64,000 bases of DNA, taken from positions 87,486,194 to 87,550,193 of the forward strand of contig CM077002.1 of NCBI GenBank assembly GCA_039090855.1, in the 5' to 3' direction. The notes under the pieces are model-generated. The model ran no database searches, had not been told where the DNA came from, and saw only the letters and a list, made by a program, of their open reading frames with translations. The DNA comes from Macrothele yani (taxonomy: Eukaryota > Arthropoda > Arachnida > Araneae > Macrothelidae). A program made the translations under genes and the position numbers. Shown piece after piece: positions 34,251 through 45,952 of the stretch (position 1 is the stretch's first letter; the number at the start of each line of letters is the position of its first letter).

Positions 34251-35493
34251 CACTATATTGACAAAAGTTACTGGACACCTCTTCAAAAGCAAATGAATGG
34301 ATTACCTGCATTGTTAAGATAAGTGATACAGCTGCAAACAGTATAAAAACAAGCCTGCAGCTGACCACGATCCTATCGCACTGTGAGGCTGAGTGAACAT
34401 GTTGCTGCGGGAGAGAACTGACTTTGAGAAAGGAAAGATTGTTGGGTGTTATATTAGTGGGATGTCCATAAGAGAAATCGAGAGGCGTTTAAACATACCC
34501 AAGTCAACTGTTTTGGATGAACTGAATAAGTGGAAGACACATGGCATGCCTGAAGCAGCAAAACGTACCGGCAGACCAAAGAAAATCAGTGATAGAGAAC
34601 ATTGAAGCCTCAGGAGAGTCGTTACAGCTAATCGATGGAGTACTGCACAAGACCTCAGTATACAGGTGAATAAAAATGCTGGAACCTTGCTATGTACATA
34701 TACCATTCGCAGATAACTTCATTCCATGGGTTACCATGGTCGTGCACCTGCTCATAAGCATTTCATCTCCACTCAGAATGCAACTCATTGTTTAGCATGG
34801 CGTAAAAAGATCATTTATTGTGGATTGTCGATCAATGGAAACGGGTCCTATGAACTGATGAATCCAGATGCATGATCCATTAGTCTGATGGTCGTGTGCG
34901 GGTATGGTGGCAGCCGGAGGAACTCTGCCACAATGAACTGTTCCTACAGTCAAGTTTGGAGCTGGCATTGTACTCATATGGGGGTGTTTTTCGTGGTATG
35001 GTTCTGGCCCATTGGTTATCGTGGACAAACCTGTTAACCAGCATATCTACCACGATATTCTGGACAATTATGCCCTACCAACTCTGTGGCAATACTATGG
35101 AACCGAGCCTTGTTGGTACCAGCAGGATAATACACAGAGCTATAAAGCAAGGGCTTGTACGGTGTGGTTTGATGATAATTCTGTATCAGATGTGGACTGG
35201 CTAGCACAGAGCCCTGATTTTAATCCCATAGAGCACCTATGGGATAAATTAGAGTGTCGCATAAGAAGTTTAGAACTAAGGCCTACTACTAAGCAACAGT
35301 TGGCGGCAGCATTATATGTACTTAATGGAAGCGCACACCTATCGCTGTGTTCCAAAACCTTGTCAAGAGCATGTTTCAAAGAGTCAGTGCATGCATTAAG
35401 GCCAAAGGTGAACCGACACTGTACTAATGTATGTCAATAAATGCTATGTTGTGTTTCTCTTCTAGGTGTCGAGTGACTTTTGTCAATATAGTG
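34251..35493 (+). mobile_element. Tc1-C: complete Tc1-like transposon
   Basis: Terminal inverted repeats begin cactatattgacaaaagt at 34251 and end with its inverse at 35493, extending about 30 bp with two mismatches (34251-34280 and 35464-35493). TA flanks both sides (34249-34250, 35494-35495). The length of 1243 bp is normal for the family. Confidence 0.9.
34399..35440 (+). pseudogene. Tc1-C transposase (DD34E), broken
   Basis: Starts MNMLLRERTDFEKGKIVGCY, helix-turn-helix GMSIREIERRLNIPKSTVLD, second DNA-binding part TGRPKKISDREH ending in a stop at 34603. Then SLRRVVTANRWSTAQDLSIQ and a decayed middle. From 35012: KPVNQHIYHDILDNYALPTL, WYQQDNTQSYKARACTVWF (second Asp) and WLAQSPDFNPIEHLWDKLE (Glu), with 34 residues between D and E by my count. 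It ends at 35438. The first catalytic Asp block (about 34850) reads YELMNPDA where SDES-like is usual, and it carries stops and frame changes. Inactive, although both ends are well preserved. Confidence 0.85.
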
Positions 35494-35495
35494 TA

Positions 35496-37149
35496 TATGG
35501 AGACCAAGTCAATGGAACATTCTATTAACTAGCCCTTTGAGAGTTCCAAGCCACATAGTTTTAGTGAAATAAACTTTGTTATTGTTAAAAAAGGGCATGA
35601 ATTCTATTTTTCTTCGAGTGCATGATTCTATGGAACAAACCCAAACAAAATTATGTGACAGCTCTTGCTGAATCGTGACTATGTTGAGAAAAAGCTAGAA
35701 AGAAGCGAGGGTTATTACATATTTAGTAATGAAATAATAATTTGGCTGGCAACCAGTCCATGCAGACAGGCAAATTCTCAAGCGTGGCAACTAAAGTAAC
35801 TTTTTCTACTGGACTTTGTTTTATCCAGTCGCCACAGGGAACAAGTGGTGACCGCTAAATTTAATCTTTACTGCAGGCTACACGATAAATGGAACTGTGG
35901 TGTTATACTTGGTGCATTATTCTAGGAATCAAACTATGATACCAGTGCCTATCCTTTGTGAACTGTTGAAAAATATTTGGCATAAGTTTCACTCATCTGG
36001 TTTTCATTATTTAAATTTCTTTTGCAACATACATGAGTAAAGTTAGCAAAGAACACTAATTAAAAAGATGCTGTGTGACAGTTGCTAAAACCTTTCATGT
36101 TTCCTAACATAAACTGGTACAATGACTGACTTCTGTAGTCCCAAGATAAAGAAACTCAATTAGTTTCCAATTCCATCTTTAAAATGCTATGTAACATCTT
36201 TGAGTTCAATATTTTTGGTAATTCATTACCAGAAATCACACTTCTCTTCCACATTATTCAGTCTATCACTCTAATACTACTTAGTATCGTAGCCAGGTAA
36301 CAATTAACCCTAAGAGTAGATGCCACTAAGAAGTAATAAATTTCTGTTTAAAAACTTTTGAAATCTCAATTTCCTTAATCACATTTTTTAGAGAACTTTC
36401 CAGTACAACGAAGTCGATTGCACTTTTTTCTCAGCAAAAACTCTGGCAAGTAAACATGTTAGATACAAAATTAGCATTCGTTTGCCATACTTTTAGAAAA
36501 TGCCACTATTTCACATCATGCTTTTTTCACTATGACAAGCCTTCCAGTAGAATATCACTGCTCCAAAATGAGAAGTTCTCTTTTGTAAGATTTCTCCATT
36601 TACATTCTACATTTTTTGTAGCAATAGTAACCCGTTTTGTAAACTTTACCCCATAAAAGTTCAAATTTACATGCAGTTTAAAAGGAATGAAAGCAATAAA
36701 AATTCATTGAAAATTATCAAGATCGTGTCTTAAAGAGTATTCCCCACTGTCATTGTTGAGACATTTTGTCTACCTTGTGTAGACATGCACAATCATTACA
36801 GCATATACTGAGTGTGCCTCCCTCGGGGTTCTTGGCTGAAGAAGAGGCTTGCTCTTGTTGTCTGTCTTAGTTCTAAGATATCTCTTTCATGAATGTATGT
36901 AGCTTTCCAGTCAACTGTTGACCAAGGCACCATCTGTTGTTTATATCACATTCATTTTATTCTTTTGTTTTCACAGTATGGTATACATATTGTAACTTTT
37001 ACAGCAGTTTAATGATTTGGTTTTAGCATACTCTGTTTCTGCATATCCTATTTCATTTTTACTTACAAATATATACTGAGATGCCAGATTGTTATGTATA
37101 CTTGTTGTCATGTATAAATGGCTCACTAACACATGCGTACCCTATTGTG
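35496..37149. other. AT-rich stretch, nothing recognised
   Basis: No coding frame with a family motif, no long repeat seen. Confidence 0.45.
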
Positions 37150-37680
37150 TGCTGAGGGAACCAGGCAGACCAGCTCACTGAGCATCAGCTAGCATTCTAC
37201 CGAGGGTCAGAATGGGCAAAACAACTGATCTCTATGCAACTTTAAACATGGCATGATAGTTGGCACCAGGTGTGTCAGTTCAAGCAACTCTCCCAAATGG
37301 CAATTCTTCTTTGGGCACAACCATAGCAAAGATTTACTATGAATGATATATGGAAAAAAGTTCCATCACTTGGTGATCCTGTAGACAAAAAGTGCTGGTG
37401 GGTCAAAGAAAAGAAATTGGAGATAATCGTGCAAACAAACAGACAGATGGGTTCTAACCAGGCAAATTACTTCAGAATTCAACACTGGTAGGCTCACGGT
37501 CATTTCCTAATGGACCACATATTGGACCATGTTAAGAATGGACTAGAACAGTGGACAACTATGTTACCAGTCTCCTTTGACACCCCTGATGCACCAGCTC
37601 TATCCATCCACCAGATCACCAATTGCTTAAAGTGTTTTGGGTGTCACACCATTCATGGTAAATTCATGCTATGGTAAAAG
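37150..37680 (+). pseudogene. Highly decayed Tc1-like transposase N-terminus
   Basis: The frame from about 37211 reads MGKTTDLYATL, then after breaks GTTIAKIYYE, MEKSSIT and SCRQKVLVGQRKEIGDNRAN. This has the layout of the MGKTTDL-type insect Tc1 transposases (two helix-turn-helix units, then a basic linker). No catalytic part is left, and stops are frequent. Confidence 0.4.
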
Positions 37681-37800
37681 TATCAAGTCATGCCATAAGG
37701 ACATCATAGAGCAAGAATTAAACTGACATACCTTATTAGTGTCAGAGGCATCCACATTATTTAAAGATGTGACACATCTAAGGGGCATTTCAGCAATGTA

Positions 37801-37928
37801 GTATATTGTCCACCATTTTACTATCATCATAATCCATTACTGAAAACTAATAATTTAATGATAGTAAATGGTGTATTGTCCACCATTTTACTATCATTAT
37901 AACCCATTGTTGAAAACTAATAATTTAA
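37801..37928. repeat. Tandem duplication, period about 70 bp
   Basis: Two units (37801-37870 and 37871-37928) share tattgtccaccattttacta and gaaaactaataattta. Confidence 0.8.
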
Positions 37929-38149
37929 CCCTAACTCAAAATTAAAAAGAACATCAATATTAAAAGCTACTTCATCACTAATTAAAATATGATTAAAATA
38001 CCAACTAATTACACATTAAAAGAAATTTATATGCATAATTACAGAATATATTATGTATACAGTATAAGTACACAATTTCAAATTAAAGTTTCTTTTAATC
38101 CTAGTTGTAAATGAATTTATGGCACCTCTATTCATAGTGTACTGTGGAA

Positions 38150-38985
38150 TTAACTTTTTTACGGGTCTTACAGAGGTTATTATTCATAAAAGTTGGTGGT
38201 CAAATTTTTGAACTGAAGCCTAGTTCGTCATCAGGACTACGTCACTGGAGTAGTTGCTGCCACTCAGTTGGAAGAGTTCAACCGCAATTATCGTTAATTG
38301 TGGTACTTCTTCTTCTTGCTATTTCGATCCCTTCTTCTAGTTTCCTCTTTACTAATCTTGACTGGTGGGCGATTATTCTTATTGAGTCCCGATTTATGGA
38401 GTGTCCACTTGCTTGTATATGTCTGTCTAGCCCTGTTTTGTTACTAATGTTCCCAATAGCTGCTTGGTGTTCTTTCATTCGGACCTTAATACTTCTCCCT
38501 GTTTCTCCTATATAACTGAGTCCGCAGTTACAGTCGATGCAATATATTACTCCTTCTTGCAATTGGATGTCCACTTCTTTCTGCTTTAAAGCTGGCAGGA
38601 ATTTCTTTAATTTGTTATTTAGATCTGGAGCAAGCCTAATATTATATTTTGCTCCGATCCTCTTCAGTTTTTCGAAAAGTCCCTTGTGGTACGTAATTTT
38701 GCTGGTGAATTTGAAGTTGTTTATTTCCTGCTTCTTTTTTGGCACTTGTCTAAATATTTTCTCAACATATGGGGAGAGGTAATTGTTTTCTGCCAATATT
38801 TATTTTAATTCTTCTTTGTGAAGATCTTTTTGAACATCTGAAGAGACCAGGACTTCAATTTTTTCCAAAAATTGTCTCGCCGTATTCGATTTAATATAAT
38901 CAGGGTGGAATGAGCAGAAGTCTAACATCTTCTCTCTGTTGGTGGGTTTTCTAAAAAGCTGAGTGAATATTCACATACTTTCAAA
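38150..38985 (-). pseudogene. Pen-4: 5'-truncated Penelope-like element, GIY-YIG part
   Basis: Minus strand. Only the 3' part of a PLE of the Pen-1 type remains. From about 38960: KMLDFCSFHPDYIKS, one stop near 38815, then ENNYLSPYVEKIFRQVPKKK, SKITYHKGLFEKLKRIGAKY, RLAPDLNNKLKKFLPALKQK, and the GIY-YIG domain GVIYCIDCNCGLSYIGETGR, VRMKEHQAAIGNISNKTGLD, RHIQASGHSINRD, RKLEEGIEIARR, ending at 38278. The nuclease domain is open and has YIG, Arg and Glu. The RT is missing, so the copy is dead. A hammerhead-like motif follows at 38199-38240. Confidence 0.85.
38197..38240 (-). ncRNA. Hammerhead-like motif downstream of Pen-4
   Basis: On the minus strand: GTC, core CTGATGA (complement of 38228-38234), helix II GAAC/GTTC (loop of 9), then AAA where GAA is expected (G12 changed), palindrome AATT, T, GAC pairing with GTC. 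The layout equals that of Pen-1, with one core base lost. Confidence 0.55.
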
Positions 38986-39141
38986 TAATTTTTAAAGTCC
39001 TACTAATATATGTTATTGTCAAGGTTTTTTCATTTATTTCTTATGTAATTTATTTCGTGTTGATAAATATTATCTCTAAATATTAAAATTTTTTTAAATT
39101 GTATTTTTCGAAGATTTTTGTAATATTCAAAGCCGTTTCAG

Positions 39142-39473
39142 CACCGGAAAATATTGTGCTATAAAATTGAAAATTTTCAGGGTGAATTAACGCTAACATA
39201 GACCACTTTTCCGCATACAGTCTTCCTGAGTTTCTAAAAAAAAAAATTTAACCCCCTGTTTCGGTCCACCCTATTCTAACCTCCTTAGCAGACATGACGT
39301 TCGAAATGCACCGGAAAATATTGTGCTACCGAATTGAACATTTTCAGGGTGAATAAACGCTAACGTAGACCACTTTTCCGCATACAGACTTCTTGAGTTC
39401 CGAAAAAAAAAATTTAACCCCGTTTCGGTCCACCCTATTCTAACCTCCTTAGCAGACATGATATTCGAAATGC
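39142..39473. repeat. Tandem duplication, unit about 165 bp
   Basis: Units 39142-39308 and 39309-39473 start caccggaaaatattgtgct and end ttcgaaatg. Few differences, so the duplication is fairly recent. Source unknown. Confidence 0.85.
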
Positions 39474-39619
39474 AAAATTCTTCTCAGGCGTTGTGCAGGT
39501 CTCTTCACAACCCGACCTATGATACATGACCTATAGCAAAGGCTCACGTGATAGATATGACCTGTTCATCGGAAACATAGGGTTGTATTATGCATGACTT
39601 GATGATACTTTTAAATAGT

Positions 39620-40395
39620 ATGGTGTGTTTACGTGCAATTCACAAAAGATATACTATTAAAAATCACCAATCACTTACCCTAAAGATCTTGGTAATTTCC
39701 ATCCACAAACACTTCAAAGCACGTCAATTATTGTAATGTTGCTGGCCTTCAAAGGTTTACAGACACCCTGCCTATGATTCCTTCTTCCGGGGATGAAACG
39801 TTGTATTATTATTTATTTTTTTATTTGCTAGACAAACAACGCTGAGTTTTTTTTTAGCTATGTGAGATGTAACCATAGTTTGTCAATGCCTTAAAAACCA
39901 CACAAGCATACTACTCATTCATACATTCAATTAAAAAACTATGTACATATTTACATTACGCTACATTCCCAGGTGGTTAAACCTTTGTCAACTGTGAGTA
40001 ACGAAATGTTCCATCTGATTAGAACGGGTTTTGAAACAGATGGAGCATTTTGTTACTCACAGTTGACAAAGGTTTAACCACCTGGGAATGTAGCGTAATG
40101 TAAATATGTACATAGTTTTTTAATTGAATGTATGAATGAGTAGTATGCTTGTGTGGTTTTTAAGGCATTGACGAGCTATGGTTACATCTCATATAGCTAA
40201 AAAAATCAGCATTGTTTGTCTAGCAAATAAAAAATAATAATACGACGTTTCATCCCCGGAAGAAGGAATCGTAGGCAGGGTGTCTGTAAACCTTTGAAGG
40301 CCAGCAACATTACGATAATTGACGTGCTTGAAGTGTTTGTGGATGGAAATTACCAAGATCTTTAGGGTAAGTAATTGGTGATTTTTAATAGTATA
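39620..40395. repeat. Foldback pair of Pen-3-type pLTRs without coding region
   Basis: The left arm (about 39630-40005) and right arm (about 40030-40395) are inverted copies, meeting near 40017. Sequence matches the Pen-3 pLTR (tttacgtgcaattca, accaatcacttacc, aagcacgtcaatta). A hammerhead core is not included. The left arm carries an extra piece at its outer end, as PLE tails do. Confidence 0.8.
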
Positions 40396-40547
40396 TCTTT
40401 AATTTTATAATTTTTGGGAGATTTAATTATTTCATTGAAAATGCTTTCACCACATTTTAACAAATTCAATTTTTTCTCAAAAACTGCAATCAATTCACAA
40501 AATGGGTTCAAACAAAAAGCCTACTTCACGGGCACCAGTTTAACAAA

Positions 40548-40550
<3 letters not shown>

Positions 40551-40588
<38 letters not shown>
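40551..40588. repeat. (GT)19 microsatellite
   Basis: Uninterrupted GT dinucleotide run, 38 bp. Confidence 0.95.
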
Positions 40589-40589
<1 letters not shown>

Positions 40590-41289
40590 GTGAAATGTTA
40601 TTATTTATTAATTAATCATGGAAATAATTTGTCAAAACCAAAACTGCAACAGGTAAGAACATTTTCACAACTTTTGAATGGAACAAACTGTCCAAATACA
40701 ATCCCGAAAATGTGAAATGCTAAATTACTGTTGTTTTCAGAGTTGACATGCTCATTACTCCTACACAGCTGTCTAAACCATCAGCTGATGAGGTCCCTAG
40801 TACAACATAATTGCTGCAGGAAATAGTAAGAGTACAATGTGTATCACGTAGAACATCCTTTAAAGGAGGGAGTTGAAAATTTAATGCATAAATGGGTTTT
40901 TTTACAAATTTTGAAAATATTTATTATTGTTTATACTTTTTAGGTGTTATTTTTAAAAATTCAAAAGCATTTAAGGAAAATGCTGTTTAAATTTTGAATA
41001 AAATAAAATCTTTCTTTTTTTTCCTTATCAGAAAAAAGCTAGTTTGTCTATCGCAACTAAATACTAAAACGACAGAAAACAACAGTTTGTGAATGAAGAT
41101 TTGAGACCCAAAAACCTCTGTTTAGGCTTAACTTCAATCTACTTTAGTCTGCACAAATAAAAGTCTATTCTTTAAGCTTTCCAATAAGCTCTATCTGACC
41201 ACCCTGCTAATTCAAATAAAAATTCTGCAGGTTCCAGAAAATAAGTCTGAAATGGCATTTTTTGCTTGTCCGTGTAGCAAACAAAAGGC

Positions 41290-41441
41290 TATATATCTGA
41301 GGAGCAAAATTGTTTTAAGTCATAAAAAAAATTGTTTTGGGGTTCAGTAGATTGGTACATACCACCTACTAAATTTCATCAAAATCAAAAATGGTGTACA
41401 AAATTGTTTCTTCAAATTTGTTGATTTAAATGGAATGGCCC
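41290..41441 (-). mobile_element. Terminus of a DNA transposon related to elements i and ii
   Basis: The right end reads, as reverse complement from 41441, gggccattccatttaaatca. This is close to the element i terminus (gggtcattccat..., ...aaatcaac). The other end was not found, so this is a truncated or solo terminus. Confidence 0.5.
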
Positions 41442-41800
41442 TACTGTAAGAAGATAAGTGTGCCCTTTAAATTTCTGGTCCTCCTGGATAATGCACCTAT
41501 GCACCCCTCAAGTACTGCTGCTGTTCATGAGAGCATTATGTTTCTGCTGCCAAACACATCTCTAATTTCTGGATCAGGGTGTCATTGCAACTTTCAAAAG
41601 TTATCTCTGGAGGACGCTTGTTCAAATGGTTCAAAATAACAATGATGAAGATCAACTTCCTGTGAAAGATTTTTGGAAGAAAAGCACATCAAAAAAATGA
41701 TTGACAATATTAGAGATGTATGGGCAAAAGTTCTTCCTGCATGAAAAGATCACGGGAAAAGATTTAGGTAACTGTGTACTTTAGCGTTGTAAATTATTTC
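41442..41800 (+). pseudogene. Pogo/Tigger-type transposase fragment
   Basis: FKFLVLLDNAPMHPSSTAAV and FLLPNTSLISGS match the DDE_1 core of jerky/Tigger transposases (usual LLDNAPxHP and LPPNTTSLIQP). After breaks, LPVKDFWKK and IDNIRDVWAKV follow. Only the last catalytic region remains, in at least three frames. Confidence 0.7.
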
Positions 41801-42115
41801 GTCGGAAAATTGTAACTTGTGGGAAAAATGCGACGTACAATTTTTAAAGCATACAAAATAATGGGGAAAGGTGCAAAAATATAGTATTTTTAGATAAAAG
41901 GAAATAATTTTTCCTAAGTATCAACCTGCGAGTACGATGGTTTGCAGCAGTTGGTGCGGGAGGCTAAAGCGATGCTAAAGGCCACGACGTGAAGTGTCCG
42001 TGCGTCGGAAGGGAGCAACAGTTGGTACTTCGTAGTGAATGCGCCGAAGAATACAAGAGTGGGGTGTATGTCTAAGAGGAGTGTGATGCGTCGTGTAATC
42101 ATGTGCAAGAAGAAG
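41765..42115. repeat. Dispersed repeat R, copy 1
   Basis: It resembles 49680-50030 (shared aaattatttcgt.ggaaaa, aataatggggaaaggtg, aaaatatagtatttt). Nothing in it is recognised as a gene. Confidence 0.65.
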
Positions 42116-42199
42116 TAGTTCAGAAATGTTTCATTAATTATTAATAAAGAAATGATCTAAATGTTTTTCTTTTTATTGTAAAAATGTCTGGGAATGTAA

Positions 42200-45100
42200 A
42201 TAAATGAAGGAATCATCATCATTATCATTGTCAACCATTATCAATCCATTGCTGGACAAAGGTCTCCTCAAGTTTCCTCTACAACGGTCTGTCTTGTGCC
42301 AGTCTCCTCCATGTCACTCCCGCATACTTTCGAATTTCATCCACTCATCTCCCACGTGGTCTTCTTCTGGGTCTTTTAATGTCCCTTGGAATCCAATCTA
42401 AAATTTTGGCTGTCCATCGATGATCTGTCCTTCTGGCAGTATGTCCAGCCCATTGCCATTTCAGGGATTTAACTCTGGTCATGATGTCTTCCACTCTTGT
42501 CATTTTTCGGATCCACGAGTTCCTCTTCTTATCTCTCCTGGTTACACCAAGCATGCACCACTCCATGCTTCTTTCAGTTGTCTGCAGCCTTTGTATGTCT
42601 CTTTTAGTTACGGTCCACGTCTCTGCACCATACGTAAGCACTGGAAGGATGCATTGATCAAACACTTTTCCTTTAAGACATAATGGCATATTGCTCTTGA
42701 AAATTATGCTGTTTCTTCCAAAAGCTCTCAAGGCAAGTTTTGTACGCCGATTAATTTCTTCATCAATGTGACCCTCACTTGATATCTGCTGTCCAAGATA
42801 AACGTAAGTGTCTGTTATCTCCAGCTTTTCTCCACCAATCCATAAATCTTCATTTCTTGTAAAAGCATTGAACATCACTTTTGTCTTCTGAAAGTTCATT
42901 TTTAATCCCACTTCTTTACTCTTGTCAGCAAGTTCCTGGACCATACTCTGCAGCTCTGATGGTGTAGTTGCAAAAATGACTATGTCATCAGCAAAACGAA
43001 GGTGGGTTAGATAATCTCCATTAATCTTTATCCCTTTGTTTTCCCAGTTCGGTGATTGAAATACATTTTCCAATGTGGAATTAAAGAGCTTCGGAGATAT
43101 GGTGTCACCTTGTCTCACTCCCTTTCCAATTTTTATGTGTGTTGTATTTTCAAAGAGCCGAATCTTTGCACTTGCATTTGCATAGATGTTATTAATAATA
43201 TCAATGTATGCATCTTCAATACCGCAGGATTTCAGTGCCATTGTAACTGCTGATGGTTTCACTGAATCAAAGGCTTTTTCATAATCGATAAAAGCCATGC
43301 ACAATGGAAGTTCATATTTCCTCGCTCTTTCAATTAGTTCTCTCAGTACGTGGATATGATCTATTGTGCTGCAGCCACTCCTGAATCCAGCTTGCTCTAT
43401 TGGTTGAGCCATGTCTAGTGTTACCTTCAAACGGTATGAAAGAACTTTAGTGAAGATTTTATAAACCACTGATAGGAGGCTGATAGGTCTGTAGTTCCTG
43501 AGATCCTCAATGTCACCTTTTTTATGTAGCAGGATCATTGTAGCGTTGTTCCAATCCTCAGGAATCTTCCCTTCATTAAGGCATCGCGTAAAAATTTGGG
43601 CGAGTACTGTTTAGATTTCTCCACTTGCTTCTTGTATGATGTCTACAGTAATTCCATCTTCTCCTGGAGCTTTTCCCCACTTCATGTTCTTGATTGCATG
43701 TGCAACTTATGCTGGGAGGACTGGAAGAACTCTGGTACTGGTACCTTTCATGATGTCTGGAGTACATGTATCATCCCTTTCATATAATTTGGAGTAGAAA
43801 TCTTTCACTCTTGTCTAAATTTCACCTCTATTTCTTGTTACACAACCATCTTCTTTTCTCAGTGCCATAATCTGTTTTCTTCTCTTACTGAGATGTCCCT
43901 TTGCTCTCTTTAGGCTTTGGTTGTTTTCAATTGCTTTTCTTCCTAGTTCACAGTTGAATTTCCTTACGTCTTCAGTGATACTTTTTCGTACTGTCTTGCA
44001 TAGCTCTATATATTCCACTTTGGAAGTCACATCTTCTTTAGTTGTCCTCATCTCTCTTCTTTTTGCATTAACATTTTGGTTTTTCCTGATAATTTGTTTA
44101 CATGCAACTTGTTCTTAGACCCAGCTAATGTTGTTGCTGTTTCCATAAGAGCTTTGGTTACTTTTTTGTTAACATCAGAAATATCCACTTCCTCCGATGT
44201 TAGGCCTTCTAAAGCAGAAAATCTGTTCTTCAGTTCCAACTTGAAGGTATTATGGTGTTTTTTAAGGTTGGTTATGTCAATACATTTTGTTTGTCTTATG
44301 AGCTTGCCAAGTTCAAGTTTAGTGTTGAGGCGCATCTTACATCTCACCAGTCTATGGTCACTACCTGTGTTGAACTTGTTTAGTACACTGCAGTCTTCTA
44401 TGACGAATTTTATGTTACACATAATAAAATCAATTTCACTTGTCGTCCCATTTGGATGTCTCCATGTCCATTTCCTGTGTGGCTTTTTCTTGAAAAAGGA
44501 GTTCATGATGAAAAACCCTTCTGCCTCTGCAAACTCTACAAGAGTATTTCCACGCTGGTTTCTGTTGCCGTGACCAAATTTACCAGAGTATTTCCACGCT
44601 GGTTTCTGTTTCCGTGACTGAATTTACCTACTGAAGCTTCATTCTGTTGCCGTTGCCCTATTTTTGCATTGAAATCCCCCATAATTATCTTCAAGTGCTG
44701 CTTACCTTTATTATTTAGATCACGAATTTCCTCATAAAATTCTTCAACTTCTTCTTCAGGATGACTTGTGGTGGCTGCATAAGTTTGAATAATCTGAGCC
44801 TGGTATCTTCTCAAGAGTTGGATAACGAGTCGTGCAGCTCTGTCAGAGGAACTTTCAACTTCTACAACTTTATCCTTCAGTTTCTTGTTTATTATAAATC
44901 CAACACCACTAGTTCTGCCAGTATCTGTCCCACGATAGTAGAAGAGATGTCCACTTTTCAGTTCAATGAGATCTTTTCCTTTTCTCCTTACCTTACTTAG
45001 CCTGACGATGTCCCACTTGATCCTTTGTAGTTCCACTTCCAATTCAAGAAGCCTTGAATCAGAAGATAGGGAGCGTCCGTTATACGTAGCCAAGGTCAGC

Positions 45101-45440
45101 ATCAGATGGCAGCCTAGTCCGGTCCTCCGGGGATCCTTAGCACCCTCTGCCTTCATGTCGCACTGGCCGTTGCCTTGGCCAGGTACATTCCAGCTGCCGG
45201 AGACTGAGGGCCAAGATTTAAGTTGTGAAGTCATTTTGGAGGGGTTTGGCCATAACTCACCATGCTGGCCAAGCGGGTTGGTGAGTGTGGGGTAGCATTT
45301 CCTCTAATTTCGATGGTATAGTTATACTGCTATTGGCTGTCGTCAGAGCCCCTTTAGTGGGAACAGGATGCACTACGAGAAGGCGGAGTTGACATTTGTC
45401 AAGGAGAGGCTGTGATGTTACGCATCACCTGACCTTACAT
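42200..45440 (-). mobile_element. LINE-C: full-length RTE-like retrotransposon, same family as LINE-B
   Basis: The 3' tail is atcatcatcattatcatt (42213-42230). The coding region continues to about 45234, and the 5' leader runs to 45440, ending in ...catcacctgaccttacat in the same orientation as the coding strand. Length about 3.2 kb. Confidence 0.85.
42210..45234 (-). pseudogene. LINE-C endonuclease / reverse transcriptase, broken
   Basis: The start at 45234 (MTSQLKSWPSVSGSWNVPGQ) shows the N-terminal extension missing in LINE-B. Endonuclease motifs LATYNGRSL, IIMGDFNAKIGQ, TTSEIDFIMCN and TGSDHRLVRCKM are present. A tandem duplication of about 45 bp at 44535-44625 (agagtatttccacgctgg twice) shifts the frame inside the endonuclease. 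Further breaks lie near 44050, 43815 and 43612. From 43538 the RT runs NYRPISLLSVVYKIF, EQAGFRSGCSTIDHI, FIDYEKAFDSV, GVRQGDTISPKLF, LRFADDIVIFATT and YLGQQISSEG, to about 42345. Endonuclease and RT catalytic residues persist. Confidence 0.85.
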
Positions 45441-45619
45441 CCCTATACACATACAATACATTATCTCAGTTGCAGTTAAGATTCAATTTCTATTTACATA
45501 AGGAAAAATGCCTGAAAAAACAAAATTAGGAGCTTAGCATCATAACTACAAATTATTCAAACTGAGGAAAGCTGCTAGATTTTATTGATTTCCTTTCTCA
45601 TCAAAGGTATGAAGTCATG

Positions 45620-45919
45620 CAAAATGTCCAACAGGAGTTGGAGCATACACTTTTAGAAGTACATTTTTTAAGGGCACTAGACACTTGTCTGTTTTCTTGC
45701 CACATTCTTCTGGCCACCAAAAACCTTCTGTGAATTTGGAGAATTCAAAAACATTTCTGTGAATTTGGAGAAAGTCCTGGTCCATGAAGGTGCATGAAAG
45801 ATACTGTTATGTCCTCGAATTCTTTAGATATGTTTGTAATCTGTCCCATCCATCCACCAGTTATCATCATAAATGCATCCTATAAATTCTCCTATTTGAA
45901 AATCATTCACAGAAAATGG

Positions 45920-45952
<33 letters not shown>

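Noticed and set aside
40551..40588. (GT)19 as a regulatory Z-DNA site
   Set aside because: An ordinary microsatellite; nothing around it supports a function.
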